Below are positions 43,149-53,280 of a stretch of 64,000 bases of DNA, one piece after another; positions within the stretch are counted from its first letter, which is position 1, and every line of letters starts with the position of its first letter. The stretch lies in assembly GCA_942493345.1 (NCBI GenBank), contig OW818695.1, positions 2,728,001-2,792,000 on the forward strand, given 5' to 3'. Under the pieces are notes generated by a model, which was not told where the DNA came from, did not search any database, and saw only the letters and a program-made list of their open reading frames with translations. This DNA comes from GWE2-42-39 sp942493345 (lineage in GTDB: Bacteria; Bacteroidota; Bacteroidia; Bacteroidales; Prolixibacteraceae). The position numbers were made by a program, and so were the translations under genes.

Positions 43149-45998
43149 TTATTTTTTCAGCATTATTTTGCTGCTGCTACTTGTTTTTCCATCAACCAAC
43201 TCTGCTTCTATCCACCATTGTATCTCATTTCCATCATCGCCTATCGGCACTGAAAATTCGAAAGGATAACTATTATCTGTTAGCTTCTTCCATTCATTTT
43301 GTCCATTAACCCGATAATTTAGAATGGCTTTTTTTACTTTTTCTTCATTCGCTTCAAGCCAGATATAGGTGCTGCTCAATTCGCCAAACGAAAATATTGC
43401 AGAGCTGATTTTTCCAAATGGGCTATCCGCTATTTTATAACTTTCGTTACGAAGATGATCTGTTCCCATAACAATTTTTTGCTGGAATTGGGTTGCAACC
43501 GAAATGTCGTCGACTGCAATTGCGGTTATCCCTTTCGCGCTTAATTTTACATGAATTTTGCCATTTTTCAGTTCTGCTGTTGTAGCGTTCCCATTATTTT
43601 CCCAGAGCCTTGCCTTGTGTGTTCCATTTAGTTTTATCGGAACCAGATCAGGATTTATAGCTATTTCGACTTGCTGCTCATCGTTACTTTGGTTTAAGAG
43701 TGCAAAATAGAATTTGTCGTTCCCATATCCTGTAAGGTAATTTATTTGTTCATTATCAACTTTCAATACTTGTTTAGGCATCCACAAGTTCACATTTTTA
43801 TCTTCATAAAACGATCCTGCCGACTGTCCGTAAACATTGCTTTTTAGATAAGCATATCCAACAGCAAACTCGGCCGGAAAATTTATTTTCCCTTCAGAAC
43901 TGGCATAAACATCAGAAATAAGATAATCAAACAGTACCGCTATTTGTGGCCAAACATGGTTGTAATAAAACTGGTTGTAGGAGACCTCATGTTGGTAACG
44001 AAGTGGATAATCGGGACGCGAATAAACGGTATTGAACTCGCCATTAATATCGTAGCCCGGGTAGTTTGAATAACGTCCAACTACAGCAGAACGAGCTACC
44101 GAACGAAAAAAATCATCGTTGGTATAATACGCCAAACGAAGCAAATGAGGAGCCTGGTTTGCGAGAAATATAGCTGGGTTTGATGTAGAAGTATAAGTTG
44201 CTTCGGGTGTTAAGCCAATCTGCGATACTCTCCATGCCGGAACTTCTTGTCTCGCTGCCGGCATCGGCGGAATTTTTTCACGCACTGCTGAACCGCAGAG
44301 AAATTCTGATATACCATTTTTATTGATTATAAGGGTACTATCCGGAATGACAGGATAAAACCAGGTATATTGCATGTATTGTTTTGCTCCCATTTTTGCA
44401 GCATCAAGATACCGTTGCTCCTTAGTCGTCTCATACAGGTTTAACATTTCCATCCATAATGGAGAATAATCTGTCCAGAACATTGCAGCCTGAGCTGTAC
44501 TTGCGTCAGAAAAATCAGTTTGCTTTGTATTGATGCGCCATTTAATGTATTCGTCTGCTTTTTGTTTTGCCTTCGTGAGGTAATCTGTTTTACCGGTCAT
44601 TTTATATAATGCCAGCAGGTTTGGCCAATCATCGCCTCTACTATCTTTGGTCAGGTTCAACTGGCGGGTTACATGGCTTAAGCTGTCGGCAAAATAATTA
44701 AATACAGGGCTTTTACCTTTGTAAAATATATCCAGTGCCGCAAGTTCGGATACTTCTACCGCAGGACCCATCATGCGGCTTGAAGGGTTTTGGCGAGTAA
44801 TGTTTTTATTTACTGAAAACAGATATTTTTCTCTTGACATAAGATACTCGATCATTGGAAGAGCCCTGCGGGTATAAATGCCTTGGTTATCAGTAATAAT
44901 AGCTGCAGATAGGGGATGAAGGCCCGATACGTTCTTTACTGTGTTGGCCACATCGGTAGAATAATCAAAACCTTTCATTTCAATACTCCAGCGGCTGTAT
45001 ACATCGTCCATCTCAAAATCAATCATATTTTCGATGGTTTGATTCAGGTTGGTGTAAACGTTTTCTCTGTAATCTTTAAACCCAAAAATATTCTTTGCTG
45101 CATCAATATAAGCATCGGGCTGGCAACCTTTGTATATGTAAACCCTGAATTTGAACGAATGTGTTGCCCCTGCTTTAAGTTTAGAATCAGGGTTCCCTAA
45201 AACCGGAGAAAATATTTGCGGCTGAGCATTGCCATCCTGATTCCGTACCAATACCCCGAACAATATATTGCCAAGTGGCTCGTATGGCAAGCGATATGGA
45301 ATTACTGCAGGATCTGCCAGAACGCCATAGGTTATACCATCTTTCTCAACCATTGTACCGGGCAGCCCACAAATATCTTCAGTCGAAAGAAAAGGTTTTT
45401 CGGGAAAACGTTTCTCTTGCCAGACAAAAGGTTGCCAGATGGCATCTGTTTCATCGGCTGCAAGTTCAGGCATGCCACTGTACCCAATAGAATACCAAGA
45501 TTCCACTGTAGGGATGAATTTATACTCAATGACCGGCTCATTTGCATTATTTGTTAATGAAAGTGTTGCAAAAAGCTGTCCGAAGGTATTTTTCTTGAAA
45601 CGCCACTCGATTACCCCGGCTTTTATGTTTCCTGTTTTAGCTAATACAGTTATCGGGTTTGCAGATTCGAAAAAGTTAGCTGTAGTTTCTTTTGAACCTT
45701 CTTTTTCCCAATATGGAATGCGCAATTTATTATTGGTATTGGGAGCAAACTTATCGGCACTTCCGAATGTGTATTTGAGAGCCGGATCATCCATTCTTTT
45801 CATGATCGTAAGGCGGGGATATAATTTATACGCTCTTCCGGATTGTTTCTGCTTAATAATTATGGATGCATCTTGCTTCAGTTCAACTTCATATTGGGCA
45901 TTGTTGATTTTACCTGAAGACTGAGCTTTCGCAGGTAAATTGATACTTAAAAGAATAAATGTTGTCAGGTAAAAAAGTAATCGATTCGTATTTTTCAT
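43149..45998 (-). CDS. Large secreted protein, six-hairpin-glycosidase-like (paralogue 1 of 3)
   Basis: 949 residues from MKNTNRLLFYLTTFILLSI, a signal peptide ending LPAKAQ; an ATG 10 codons upstream is less likely. I cannot assign a CAZy family. The layout is: an N-terminal beta-rich part (about 30-290), a helical part with repeated W/Y-rich helices (about 300-700; DDVYSRWSIEMKGFDYSTD, YNQFYYNHVWPQIAVLFDYL) suggestive of an alpha/alpha toroid, then beta domains to the end (KARLWENNGN, IQWWIEAEL). It is last in the run of glycan-locus genes. N-terminal and central parts resemble paralogue 3, while the last about 230 residues are nearly identical to paralogue 2. Probably a surface or periplasmic carbohydrate-active enzyme. 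Confidence 0.65.
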   Translation of the reverse strand: MKNTNRLLFYLTTFILLSINLPAKAQSSGKINNAQYEVELKQDASIIIKQKQSGRAYKLYPRLTIMKRMDDPALKYTFGSADKFAPNTNNKLRIPYWEKEGSKETTANFFESANPITVLAKTGNIKAGVIEWRFKKNTFGQLFATLSLTNNANEPVIEYKFIPTVESWYSIGYSGMPELAADETDAIWQPFVWQEKRFPEKPFLSTEDICGLPGTMVEKDGITYGVLADPAVIPYRLPYEPLGNILFGVLVRNQDGNAQPQIFSPVLGNPDSKLKAGATHSFKFRVYIYKGCQPDAYIDAAKNIFGFKDYRENVYTNLNQTIENMIDFEMDDVYSRWSIEMKGFDYSTDVANTVKNVSGLHPLSAAIITDNQGIYTRRALPMIEYLMSREKYLFSVNKNITRQNPSSRMMGPAVEVSELAALDIFYKGKSPVFNYFADSLSHVTRQLNLTKDSRGDDWPNLLALYKMTGKTDYLTKAKQKADEYIKWRINTKQTDFSDASTAQAAMFWTDYSPLWMEMLNLYETTKEQRYLDAAKMGAKQYMQYTWFYPVIPDSTLIINKNGISEFLCGSAVREKIPPMPAARQEVPAWRVSQIGLTPEATYTSTSNPAIFLANQAPHLLRLAYYTNDDFFRSVARSAVVGRYSNYPGYDINGEFNTVYSRPDYPLRYQHEVSYNQFYYNHVWPQIAVLFDYLISDVYASSEGKINFPAEFAVGYAYLKSNVYGQSAGSFYEDKNVNLWMPKQVLKVDNEQINYLTGYGNDKFYFALLNQSNDEQQVEIAINPDLVPIKLNGTHKARLWENNGNATTAELKNGKIHVKLSAKGITAIAVDDISVATQFQQKIVMGTDHLRNESYKIADSPFGKISSAIFSFGELSSTYIWLEANEEKVKKAILNYRVNGQNEWKKLTDNSYPFEFSVPIGDDGNEIQWWIEAELVDGKTSSSSKIMLKK
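43155..43790. repeat. Direct repeat copy A (shared 3' ends of paralogue genes 1 and 2)
   Basis: This stretch matches 47426-48062 in the same orientation with scattered single-base differences, most of them silent in the protein. Similarity falls off further into the genes. It points to recent gene conversion or partial duplication. Confidence 0.75.
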
Positions 45999-46128
45999 TT
46001 TTATAAATTTTTGTTTGTCATCCTGCAATTTTTGTATTCAATTCAGCTTCGCTTCAATTCGCATGAAAAAAATAATCATTCCGATTGATGTTTCTGCGGA
46101 TCATGCTCATTTCATGATATTATATTTT

Positions 46129-46199
46129 ATGAATATCCTTTGTAATACCTAACACCCCACCCTTCGAGACAACGATTAGGCACTCAAACGGATATTCAT
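46129..46199. other. Folded intergenic element
   Basis: An outer perfect 10-base stem (ATGAATATCC at 46129-46138, GGATATTCAT at 46190-46199) encloses a symmetrical 9 x 9 internal loop and an inner stem CCTAA/TTAGG (46148-46152, 46176-46180). It lies between the carboxypeptidase stop and paralogue 1. Its function is unknown: it could be an RNA processing or terminator site. Confidence 0.45.
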
Positions 46200-46211
46200 T
46201 TTAATTCAATA

Positions 46212-47381
46212 TTAAAGCTGCATCAAGTACTCTTTAAGCGCTTTTGCTATATCTTCCCCAAAAACGCGGGCATTTTCCTGCGACATTTTCTGTCCCCCGT
46301 TATTTCCATAGGGAAATTCAAAAGAACAAGTAAGCCTGACACCTTCGAGTCTTGAGGTCCATTGGGCAAATGAAAAACCCTGGTTGTAGTTTTGTGCAGT
46401 ATTCCAACTGGTACCAAAGGATAAATATAACTTGTCGGATAATTTTAATTCTCCGTTATTGTTATTTTTTAAAAGTTTGCAAAACAACCGTTGCTGCTCT
46501 GATACTTTTGGATTTTCAATTCCCACTATATAAATATTCTCATTGTTTCCTCCCCGGATCCAAGGACAGTGAAGGTCGAAACAAACCACAAGTTTATTCT
46601 CTGCCCATCCGGGACCCCAGCTTCTTAATGACGATGTTGAAGCATATATGCTTTTACCACTGTAATCACGGTTATGGTCGTGGGGTATCCTGTTTTTTCC
46701 CTGATCGCCATTTTCAACTCCATCTTTATCCATAAATGGTACAAAACAAAACTCAACGTTATTCAGCAACCATTTATCTTTCAAAATTTCCCTGATCATG
46801 CCTTCTAAATTATAATTGGCCATCATTTCACAGGCATGGTGACGGGCGGTGATTAAAACTTTATATTTCGAACTGGCATTTATTGGTTTTATTATTAGCC
46901 TTTCCACTTTTCTTCCTGCTTTAGTACTAGTCAAAGTATCCAGTTTTACATGATCAATTTTGAGATAGGGTTGAATAAATTTGTCAAATTGTTTTTGAGT
47001 ATAAGGCATGCTCATACTAAACCGGACTTCATCATCAGTTTTGAATGTATAAGAAAAGCAGTTGGCTAAAATATTTCCGGTATCTAACCATTCCCAATTA
47101 TTACCTGAATCGTAACTAACAGTTGGCCCATTAACTGTAAAAACATTGGGCTTTGTAAACGCAAAAGTGAGATTTTTACCCTTTGCTTTATTAACGGCAA
47201 AACACCAGTAAAACCAATCACCTTGTGTATCTCTAAGATCGGGTCGCATCCACACCGTGTCGTTTCGGACTTTATCAATTGTTATGTTTCCAGAAGGGAA
47301 ATCGGAATAAATATTCTGGGCAATAATATGAGAAGAAACTATTGCAAAAACTGTTAAGAAAATTATTATGAATTTCATCAT
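46212..47381 (-). CDS. Secreted M14-family zinc carboxypeptidase-like protein
   Basis: 389 residues with signal peptide (MMKFIIIFLTVFAIVSSHIIAQ). An N-terminal beta domain (about 25-140; DWFYWCFAVNKAKGKN is like the domain preceding the catalytic part in cytosolic-carboxypeptidase-type M14 proteins) precedes the M14 domain. The zinc site is H182-x2-E185 in ARHHACE, then NRD in PHDHNRDYSG, and a His in CFDLHCPW; a likely catalytic Glu lies in TCSFEFPYGN. It could trim peptides, or by analogy with M14 relatives act on an amide in peptidoglycan or glycoconjugates. It is inserted between paralogues 1 and 2, all on the minus strand. Substrate unknown. Confidence 0.82.
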   Translation of the reverse strand: MMKFIIIFLTVFAIVSSHIIAQNIYSDFPSGNITIDKVRNDTVWMRPDLRDTQGDWFYWCFAVNKAKGKNLTFAFTKPNVFTVNGPTVSYDSGNNWEWLDTGNILANCFSYTFKTDDEVRFSMSMPYTQKQFDKFIQPYLKIDHVKLDTLTSTKAGRKVERLIIKPINASSKYKVLITARHHACEMMANYNLEGMIREILKDKWLLNNVEFCFVPFMDKDGVENGDQGKNRIPHDHNRDYSGKSIYASTSSLRSWGPGWAENKLVVCFDLHCPWIRGGNNENIYIVGIENPKVSEQQRLFCKLLKNNNNGELKLSDKLYLSFGTSWNTAQNYNQGFSFAQWTSRLEGVRLTCSFEFPYGNNGGQKMSQENARVFGEDIAKALKEYLMQL

Positions 47382-47419
47382 TTAATTGTTTTGATGAGTT
47401 TTTAGTTGGCTCTATCTAA

Positions 47420-50266
47420 TCATTTCCTTAGCATTATTTTGCTGCTGCTACTTGTTTTTCCATCAATCAACTCTGCTTCTATCCACCATTGTATCTCATT
47501 CCCATCATTGCCTATCGGCACTGAGAACTCGAAAGGATAACTATTGTCTGTTTGTTTATTCCATTCATTTTGTCCGTTAACCCGATAATTTAGAATGGCT
47601 TTTTTTACTTTTTCTTCATTCGCTTCAAGCCAGATATAGGTGTTGCTCAATTCGCCAAACGAAAGTATTGCAGAGCTGATTTTCCCAAATGGACTATTTT
47701 CCATCTTGTAGCTTTCATTGCTGAGCTGATTTTTCCCTTTAGCAATTTCTTGCTGGAATTGGGTTGTGACCGGAACATCGTCGACTGCAATTGCTGTTAT
47801 CCCTTTCGCGCTTAATTTCACATGAATCTTGCCATTTTTCAGTTCTGCTGTCGTAGCGTTCCCATTATTTTCCCAGAGCCTCGCCCTGTGTGTGTTATTC
47901 ATCTTTACGGGAACCAGACTGGGATTTATAGCTATTTCGACTTGCTGCTCGTCGTTACTTTGGTTTAAGAGCACAAAATAGAACTTGCCGTTTCCATATC
48001 CAGTAAGGTAATTTATTTGTTCATTATCAACTCTCAATACTTGTTTCGGCATCCATAAGTTCACGTTTTTATCTTCATAAAACGATCCGGACGATTGCCC
48101 GTAAACATTGCTTTTGAGATAAGCATATCCGACAGCAAGTTCGCCCGGAAAATTTATCTTTCCATCAGAGTTTGCATAAACATCAGAAATAAGGTAATCG
48201 AACAGCATGGCTATTTGTGGCCATACATGGTTGTAATAAAACTGGTTATACGACACTTCATGCTGAAACCTTAACGGATAATCCGGTCGGGAATAAACGG
48301 TGTTAAATTCCCCGTCAATATCATACCCCGGATAATTGGTATACCTGCCTACAACTGCCGATCGTGCTACCCCCCGGTAGATATCTTTTTTTGTATAATA
48401 GGCAAGGCGCAATAGGTGAGGAGCGAAATGTGTTAAAAAAATCGCCGGGTTCCAGGAATTGGTATTGCTGGCCTCGGGAGTTAAGCCAATTTGAGACACT
48501 TGCCATGCCGGAACATCTTGCTGTGGCGCCGACATAGCCGGGATTTTATCGCGGACTGCTTCAATACATCTAAAATCGACAATGCCATTTTTATTGACTG
48601 TGATTGTAGAATCGGGAATCACCGGATAGAACCAAATGTATTGCAAGTATAGTTTCGCCCCTTCTTCCGCGGCATCAAGGTATTTTTTTTCATTTGTGGC
48701 TTCATAAAGGTTTAACATCTCAATCCACAACGGTGCATAATCAGTCCAGAATTGTGCGGCCTGAATGGAACACGCATCAGAAAAATCAGTTTGTTTATTC
48801 GTAATTCTCCACTGGATATATTCATCGGCTTTTTTCTTTGCAGAATCAAGATAAGTGGTTGTCCCCGTCATTTTATAGAGCGAGAGCAGGTTGGGCCAGT
48901 CATCACCTTTGCTTACTTTTATTAGGTTTAATTGTCTGGATGTGTGGCTAAGGCTATCGGCAAAATAGCCGAAAATGGGGCTTTTGTGGTTGTAAAAGAT
49001 ATTTAGCGCCGCCATTTCAGAAACTTCTACTGCCGGGCCCTTCATCCGGCTCGATGGCTGCTGTCTCGTGATATTTTTATTAACTGAAAACAAATACTTT
49101 TCCCTCGACATCAGGTATTCGATCATCGGCAGTGCCCGGCGTTGATAAATTCCTTTATTATCGGTAATCAGCGCTACGGATAAGGGATGCAAGCTGGAAA
49201 CATTTTTTACTGTATTTGCCACATCGGTCGAATAATCAAATCCCTTCATATCGGCACTCCAACGGCTGTAAATATCATCCATCTGAAAATCGACCATATT
49301 TTCAATAGTCTGATTTAAATTGGCATATACATTTTCCCGATAATCTTTGAACCCGAAAATATGCTGTGCCGAATAGATATAGGCATCGGGTTGCTTGCCC
49401 TGATAAATAAGTATTTTCACTTTAAATGAATAGTTCTGGCCTGAAGCCATTTTAGAATCAGGATTACCGAGAACCGGAGAAAACAGCATGGGCTGTGCGT
49501 TGCCCTTTTGATTTCGGATCAGCACTCCAAATTTTATATTGCCTTTGGGTTGATAAGGCAGGCGGTACGGGATCATGGAAGGATCGGCCAATACCCCCAG
49601 TGTCATTCCTCCGGTCTCAACCATTGTGCCGGGTAAGCTGCTGCACATGTCTTCGGTTGAAAGAAATGACAATTCCGGAAACCTCTTTTCCTGCCATACC
49701 GGAGGCTGCCAAATAGCATCAGACTGGATTGGTGAAATTTCGGGCATGCCGGTATAGCCGATTGAATAGTAACCCTCTTCTTTGGGTATAAATGTATAGC
49801 TGATAACCGGCTCGTTATTACTTTCAATAACCGACAGCGAAGCTTTAATTGAGAAGTCGTTGTTTTCGACAAAATTCCATTCAATCGAATTTGATTTTAT
49901 TTGTCCTTTCGTGGCCGAAACAATAATTGGAGGTGTTACTTTAAAAAAATCCGCTTCAGATTTTTTACCATCAGGACTTGTCCAGTGAGGAACCCTTACC
50001 GCTCCAATAGGCTGTTTCATAAAACTTAAAGCACCTCCTTTAAAACTTAAAGCGGGATCGTCCAGACGCTTCATGACGGTGAAGCGGGGAAATAACCGGT
50101 ATGTTTGATGCGATTGCTTGTGTGTAATCATTACCGATGCATCTTTTTTCAGCTCAATTTCATATTGAGCATTACTCAGTTTTCCTGATGACTGGGCTTT
50201 TGCCGGTAATGAATGTATACTTATAAAAATCAGTAAATAAAAAAGTAATGACCTGTTTTTTCTCAT
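47420..50266 (-). CDS. Large secreted protein, six-hairpin-glycosidase-like (paralogue 2 of 3)
   Basis: 948 residues from MRKNRSLLFYLLIFISIHS, signal peptide ending LPAKAQ. Same domain plan as the other two. The N-terminal beta part is the most divergent of the three (for example FMKQPIGAVRVPHWTSPDGK where the others have NNK..R..YW.KE), suggesting a different glycan contact. The central helical region keeps MDDIYSRWSADMKGFDYSTD and the EVSYNQFYYNHVWPQIA motif. The C-terminal beta domains are almost the same as in paralogue 1, even at DNA level. It starts about 105 bases after paralogue 3 and ends 39 bases before the carboxypeptidase start, so one transcript is likely. Confidence 0.65.
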   Translation of the reverse strand: MRKNRSLLFYLLIFISIHSLPAKAQSSGKLSNAQYEIELKKDASVMITHKQSHQTYRLFPRFTVMKRLDDPALSFKGGALSFMKQPIGAVRVPHWTSPDGKKSEADFFKVTPPIIVSATKGQIKSNSIEWNFVENNDFSIKASLSVIESNNEPVISYTFIPKEEGYYSIGYTGMPEISPIQSDAIWQPPVWQEKRFPELSFLSTEDMCSSLPGTMVETGGMTLGVLADPSMIPYRLPYQPKGNIKFGVLIRNQKGNAQPMLFSPVLGNPDSKMASGQNYSFKVKILIYQGKQPDAYIYSAQHIFGFKDYRENVYANLNQTIENMVDFQMDDIYSRWSADMKGFDYSTDVANTVKNVSSLHPLSVALITDNKGIYQRRALPMIEYLMSREKYLFSVNKNITRQQPSSRMKGPAVEVSEMAALNIFYNHKSPIFGYFADSLSHTSRQLNLIKVSKGDDWPNLLSLYKMTGTTTYLDSAKKKADEYIQWRITNKQTDFSDACSIQAAQFWTDYAPLWIEMLNLYEATNEKKYLDAAEEGAKLYLQYIWFYPVIPDSTITVNKNGIVDFRCIEAVRDKIPAMSAPQQDVPAWQVSQIGLTPEASNTNSWNPAIFLTHFAPHLLRLAYYTKKDIYRGVARSAVVGRYTNYPGYDIDGEFNTVYSRPDYPLRFQHEVSYNQFYYNHVWPQIAMLFDYLISDVYANSDGKINFPGELAVGYAYLKSNVYGQSSGSFYEDKNVNLWMPKQVLRVDNEQINYLTGYGNGKFYFVLLNQSNDEQQVEIAINPSLVPVKMNNTHRARLWENNGNATTAELKNGKIHVKLSAKGITAIAVDDVPVTTQFQQEIAKGKNQLSNESYKMENSPFGKISSAILSFGELSNTYIWLEANEEKVKKAILNYRVNGQNEWNKQTDNSYPFEFSVPIGNDGNEIQWWIEAELIDGKTSSSSKIMLRK
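47426..48062. repeat. Direct repeat copy B (shared 3' ends of paralogue genes 1 and 2)
   Basis: Counterpart of 43155-43790. In the first about 265 compared bases there are roughly 15-20 differences and no gap. Confidence 0.75.
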
Positions 50267-50371
50267 AATATCTGTTAAAAAAATCATGTGCGTTTATCTT
50301 TGTTAATTCCGTCACTGTTTTGCTGTCGCAGGGACAATAAATTCTCGGATATAAAATAAATTATTCATATC

Positions 50372-53245
50372 TCACTTTTGTAATATAATTTTAGCACTGC
50401 CGTTAGTTTTTCCGCCAGTTGTTGTTGCTTCTATCCACCATTCGATCTCTGCAGCTTTTTCTGAAAGGGGAACGGAGAATTCAAACGGGTAACTTGCATC
50501 TTCTTCTATCGCCCAGTCTTTTGCTCCTTTCAAGCGGTAATATAATTTTGCTTTGCTTAATTCCTCGTTATTGGCTTCGAGCCAGATATAGACATTGCTT
50601 AGCTTTCCAAGGGAAAGTATTGCAGATCTGATCTTTCCGAATGGAGAATCAACAATTTTATAACTTTTATTGTTTGGCTGACCTCCGGGATATGCAGTTA
50701 TCTTTTGCTGAAACTGGGTGACTACCGGGACGCTGTCTATTGCGAGGGCTGTAATTCCTTTCGGGCTCAAATGAACCCTTATTTTTCCGTTTTCAAATTT
50801 TGCCGACTTTGCCAAATTGTTATCCTGCCATAATCTGGCGCTATGCACACCTTTCGTATTTACAGGTACCAGGTCAGGATTAGCAGTAACCTCTACATCC
50901 AGATCTTCGCTGCTCTGGTTCAAAAGTGCAATATAAAATTTGCCGTTTCCATATCCTGTAACGTAATTAACCTGCTCATTGTCTATTGTGAGCAATTGCC
51001 GTGGCATCCACAGATGCACATTTTTATCTTCGTAGAACGATCCTGTGCTGCTGCCGTAAACATTACTTTTGAGGTAAGCATACCCAACAGCAAATTCTCC
51101 CGGGAAATCTATTTTCCCCTTTGAACTGGCATACACGTCAGAAATCAGATAATCAAACAGGACACTGATTTGCGGCCATACATGATTATAATAAAACTGG
51201 TTATATGATACTTCCTTCTGGTAACGGAGCGGATAATCAGGCCGGGAATAAACGGTATTAAATTCACCGTTTATATCATATCCGGGATAATTCGAGTACC
51301 GGCCCACAACGGCAGAGCGTGCCACAGACCGGAAAAAATCATCCTGTGTATAGTAAGCCAATCGGAGCAGATGAGGTGCCTGATTGGCCAGGAATATAGC
51401 AGGATTTCCGGAAAACGTATAAGAAGATTCGGATGTCAGCCCGATTTGTGATACGCGCCACGCCGGCACTTCTTGCCTGGCTGCTGCCATTGGGGGTATT
51501 GTATCCCTTTTAGCCTCCCCGCATAAGAACGCCGAAATATTATCTTTATTTATCAGGATGTTACCCTTTGGAATAACGGGGTAAAACCAGGTATACTGCA
51601 TATACTGCTTGGCGCCCATTACGGCAGCATCTAAGTAGCGTTGTTCCTTTGTAACTTCATATAAGTTCAGCAATTCCATCCATAAAGGCGAAAAATCGGT
51701 CCAGAACATGGCAGATAACGCCGTACTGGCATCAGAAAAATCGGTTTGCAAAGTGTTAACCCGCCATTTGATATATTCATCCGCCTTTTGTTTCGACCTG
51801 GTTAAATAATCGGTGTTTCCTGTCATTTGGTATAATGATAGCAGGTTTGGCCAGTCATCCCCCTTGCTGTCTTTACTCAAATTTAACTTACGCGTGGTAT
51901 GGCTTAAGCTATCAGCCAGGTAACTGAACACAGGGCTTTTGCCCCGATAAAAATCATTAAGCACAGCCAATTCCGATACCTCCACTGCAGGACCAGTCAT
52001 TTTACTGGATGTTTGCTGACCGGTAACTTTCTTGTCTACAGAAAAAAGATATTTTTCTCTTGACATCAGATATTCAATCATAGGGAGCGCACGTCGCGTA
52101 TAAATTCCCTGGTTATCAGTAATAATGGCTGTAGACAGCGGATGCAGGCCAGATACATTTTTTACAGTATTCGCTATATCTGTTGAATAATCAAAACCTT
52201 TCATTTCTATGCTCCAGCGGCTGTATACATCATCCATCTGAAAATCGATCATATTTTCAATGGTCTGATTAATATTGGTGTATACGTTTTTACGATAATC
52301 CTTAAAATCGAAGATCTTTTTTGCCGCATAGATATAAGCGTCGGGCTGGTGCCCCTTATACATAAAAATCCTGAACTGGAATGAGTATGTTTCACCTGTT
52401 CTGAGCTTTGAATCTTTGTTTCCAAATACGGGGGCAAATATCTGCGGCTGGGCATTCCCCTGTTGATTACGCACCAGTACGCCAAATTTAATGTTACCCG
52501 AAGGCTGGTCGGGCAGGCGGTAAGGGATGGCTCGCGGATCGGCAAAAACTCCATAAGTCATGCCATCCTTCTCTACCATGGTGCCAGGTAAGGTGCACAT
52601 ATCCTCTGTTGACAGGAATGATTTTTCGGGGAACCGTTTTTCCTGCCATACCAGGGGCTGCCAAATGGCATCTGTTTTGGATGCCGCTAACTGGGGCATG
52701 CCGGTGTATCCTACAGAAAAAAATGCTTCCTCCTTTGGTGTAAAATGATATTCAATAACCGGCTCATTCACATCTGCCGTGAGGGAAAGGGTGGCAGTTA
52801 GGGTATAGACCTTGTTTTTCGGGAAATGCCATTCAATTTTATGAGCAGTTACTTTACCGGATGATGCAGTTAAGGTTACCGGATGAGCGCATTCAAAAAA
52901 ATCGGCAGTCAGTTCTTTAGATGCTTCTTTTTGCCAGTAAGCCAGGCGTAAAAATTTATTATTGGTTTTTGGCGCCAATTTGGTAGATCTGGAGGTAAAC
53001 TTTATAGCAGGATCATCGACCCGTTTCATAATGGTGAACCTCGGTTCAAGCCGATATTTTTTACCGGTTTGTTTATGGGTAATTAAAACTGATGCATTCT
53101 TTTTTAGTTCAATCTCGTATTGAGAATTGGCTAATTTGCCGGTTGACTGTGCCTTTGACGATACGGAACTTGCGCTTATAAAAAGCAGCACGTAAAAAAA
53201 TAGCGCACGTGGGGTTATCATCGTAACTGTTCGTTTTATTTTCAT
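50372..53245 (-). CDS. Large secreted protein, six-hairpin-glycosidase-like (paralogue 3 of 3)
   Basis: 957 residues. The signal peptide ends near SSVSSKAQ; an alternative start at residue 9 (MITPRALFF) is equally possible. It shares the plan of paralogues 1 and 2: N-terminal beta part, central helical toroid-like region (DDVYSRWSIEMKGFDYSTD and QKEVSYNQFYYNHVWPQIS) and C-terminal beta domains (SARLWQDNN, IEWWIEATT). Its C-terminal quarter is clearly diverged from both others, so it was not part of the exchange between them. It starts 35 bases after the GH31-like gene. Conserved acidic residues in the central part (DDW, DINGEFNTVYSRPDYP) are candidates for catalysis, but this is a guess. Confidence 0.65.
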   Translation of the reverse strand: MKIKRTVTMITPRALFFYVLLFISASSVSSKAQSTGKLANSQYEIELKKNASVLITHKQTGKKYRLEPRFTIMKRVDDPAIKFTSRSTKLAPKTNNKFLRLAYWQKEASKELTADFFECAHPVTLTASSGKVTAHKIEWHFPKNKVYTLTATLSLTADVNEPVIEYHFTPKEEAFFSVGYTGMPQLAASKTDAIWQPLVWQEKRFPEKSFLSTEDMCTLPGTMVEKDGMTYGVFADPRAIPYRLPDQPSGNIKFGVLVRNQQGNAQPQIFAPVFGNKDSKLRTGETYSFQFRIFMYKGHQPDAYIYAAKKIFDFKDYRKNVYTNINQTIENMIDFQMDDVYSRWSIEMKGFDYSTDIANTVKNVSGLHPLSTAIITDNQGIYTRRALPMIEYLMSREKYLFSVDKKVTGQQTSSKMTGPAVEVSELAVLNDFYRGKSPVFSYLADSLSHTTRKLNLSKDSKGDDWPNLLSLYQMTGNTDYLTRSKQKADEYIKWRVNTLQTDFSDASTALSAMFWTDFSPLWMELLNLYEVTKEQRYLDAAVMGAKQYMQYTWFYPVIPKGNILINKDNISAFLCGEAKRDTIPPMAAARQEVPAWRVSQIGLTSESSYTFSGNPAIFLANQAPHLLRLAYYTQDDFFRSVARSAVVGRYSNYPGYDINGEFNTVYSRPDYPLRYQKEVSYNQFYYNHVWPQISVLFDYLISDVYASSKGKIDFPGEFAVGYAYLKSNVYGSSTGSFYEDKNVHLWMPRQLLTIDNEQVNYVTGYGNGKFYIALLNQSSEDLDVEVTANPDLVPVNTKGVHSARLWQDNNLAKSAKFENGKIRVHLSPKGITALAIDSVPVVTQFQQKITAYPGGQPNNKSYKIVDSPFGKIRSAILSLGKLSNVYIWLEANNEELSKAKLYYRLKGAKDWAIEEDASYPFEFSVPLSEKAAEIEWWIEATTTGGKTNGSAKIILQK

Positions 53246-53280
53246 TTTATAAAATGGTAATGAATCCGATTGATCGCGTT

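Noticed and set aside
46129..46199. Considered as an integron attC site because of CCTAAC and GTTAGG-like ends.
   Set aside because: The four ordered attC boxes and an integron context are missing.
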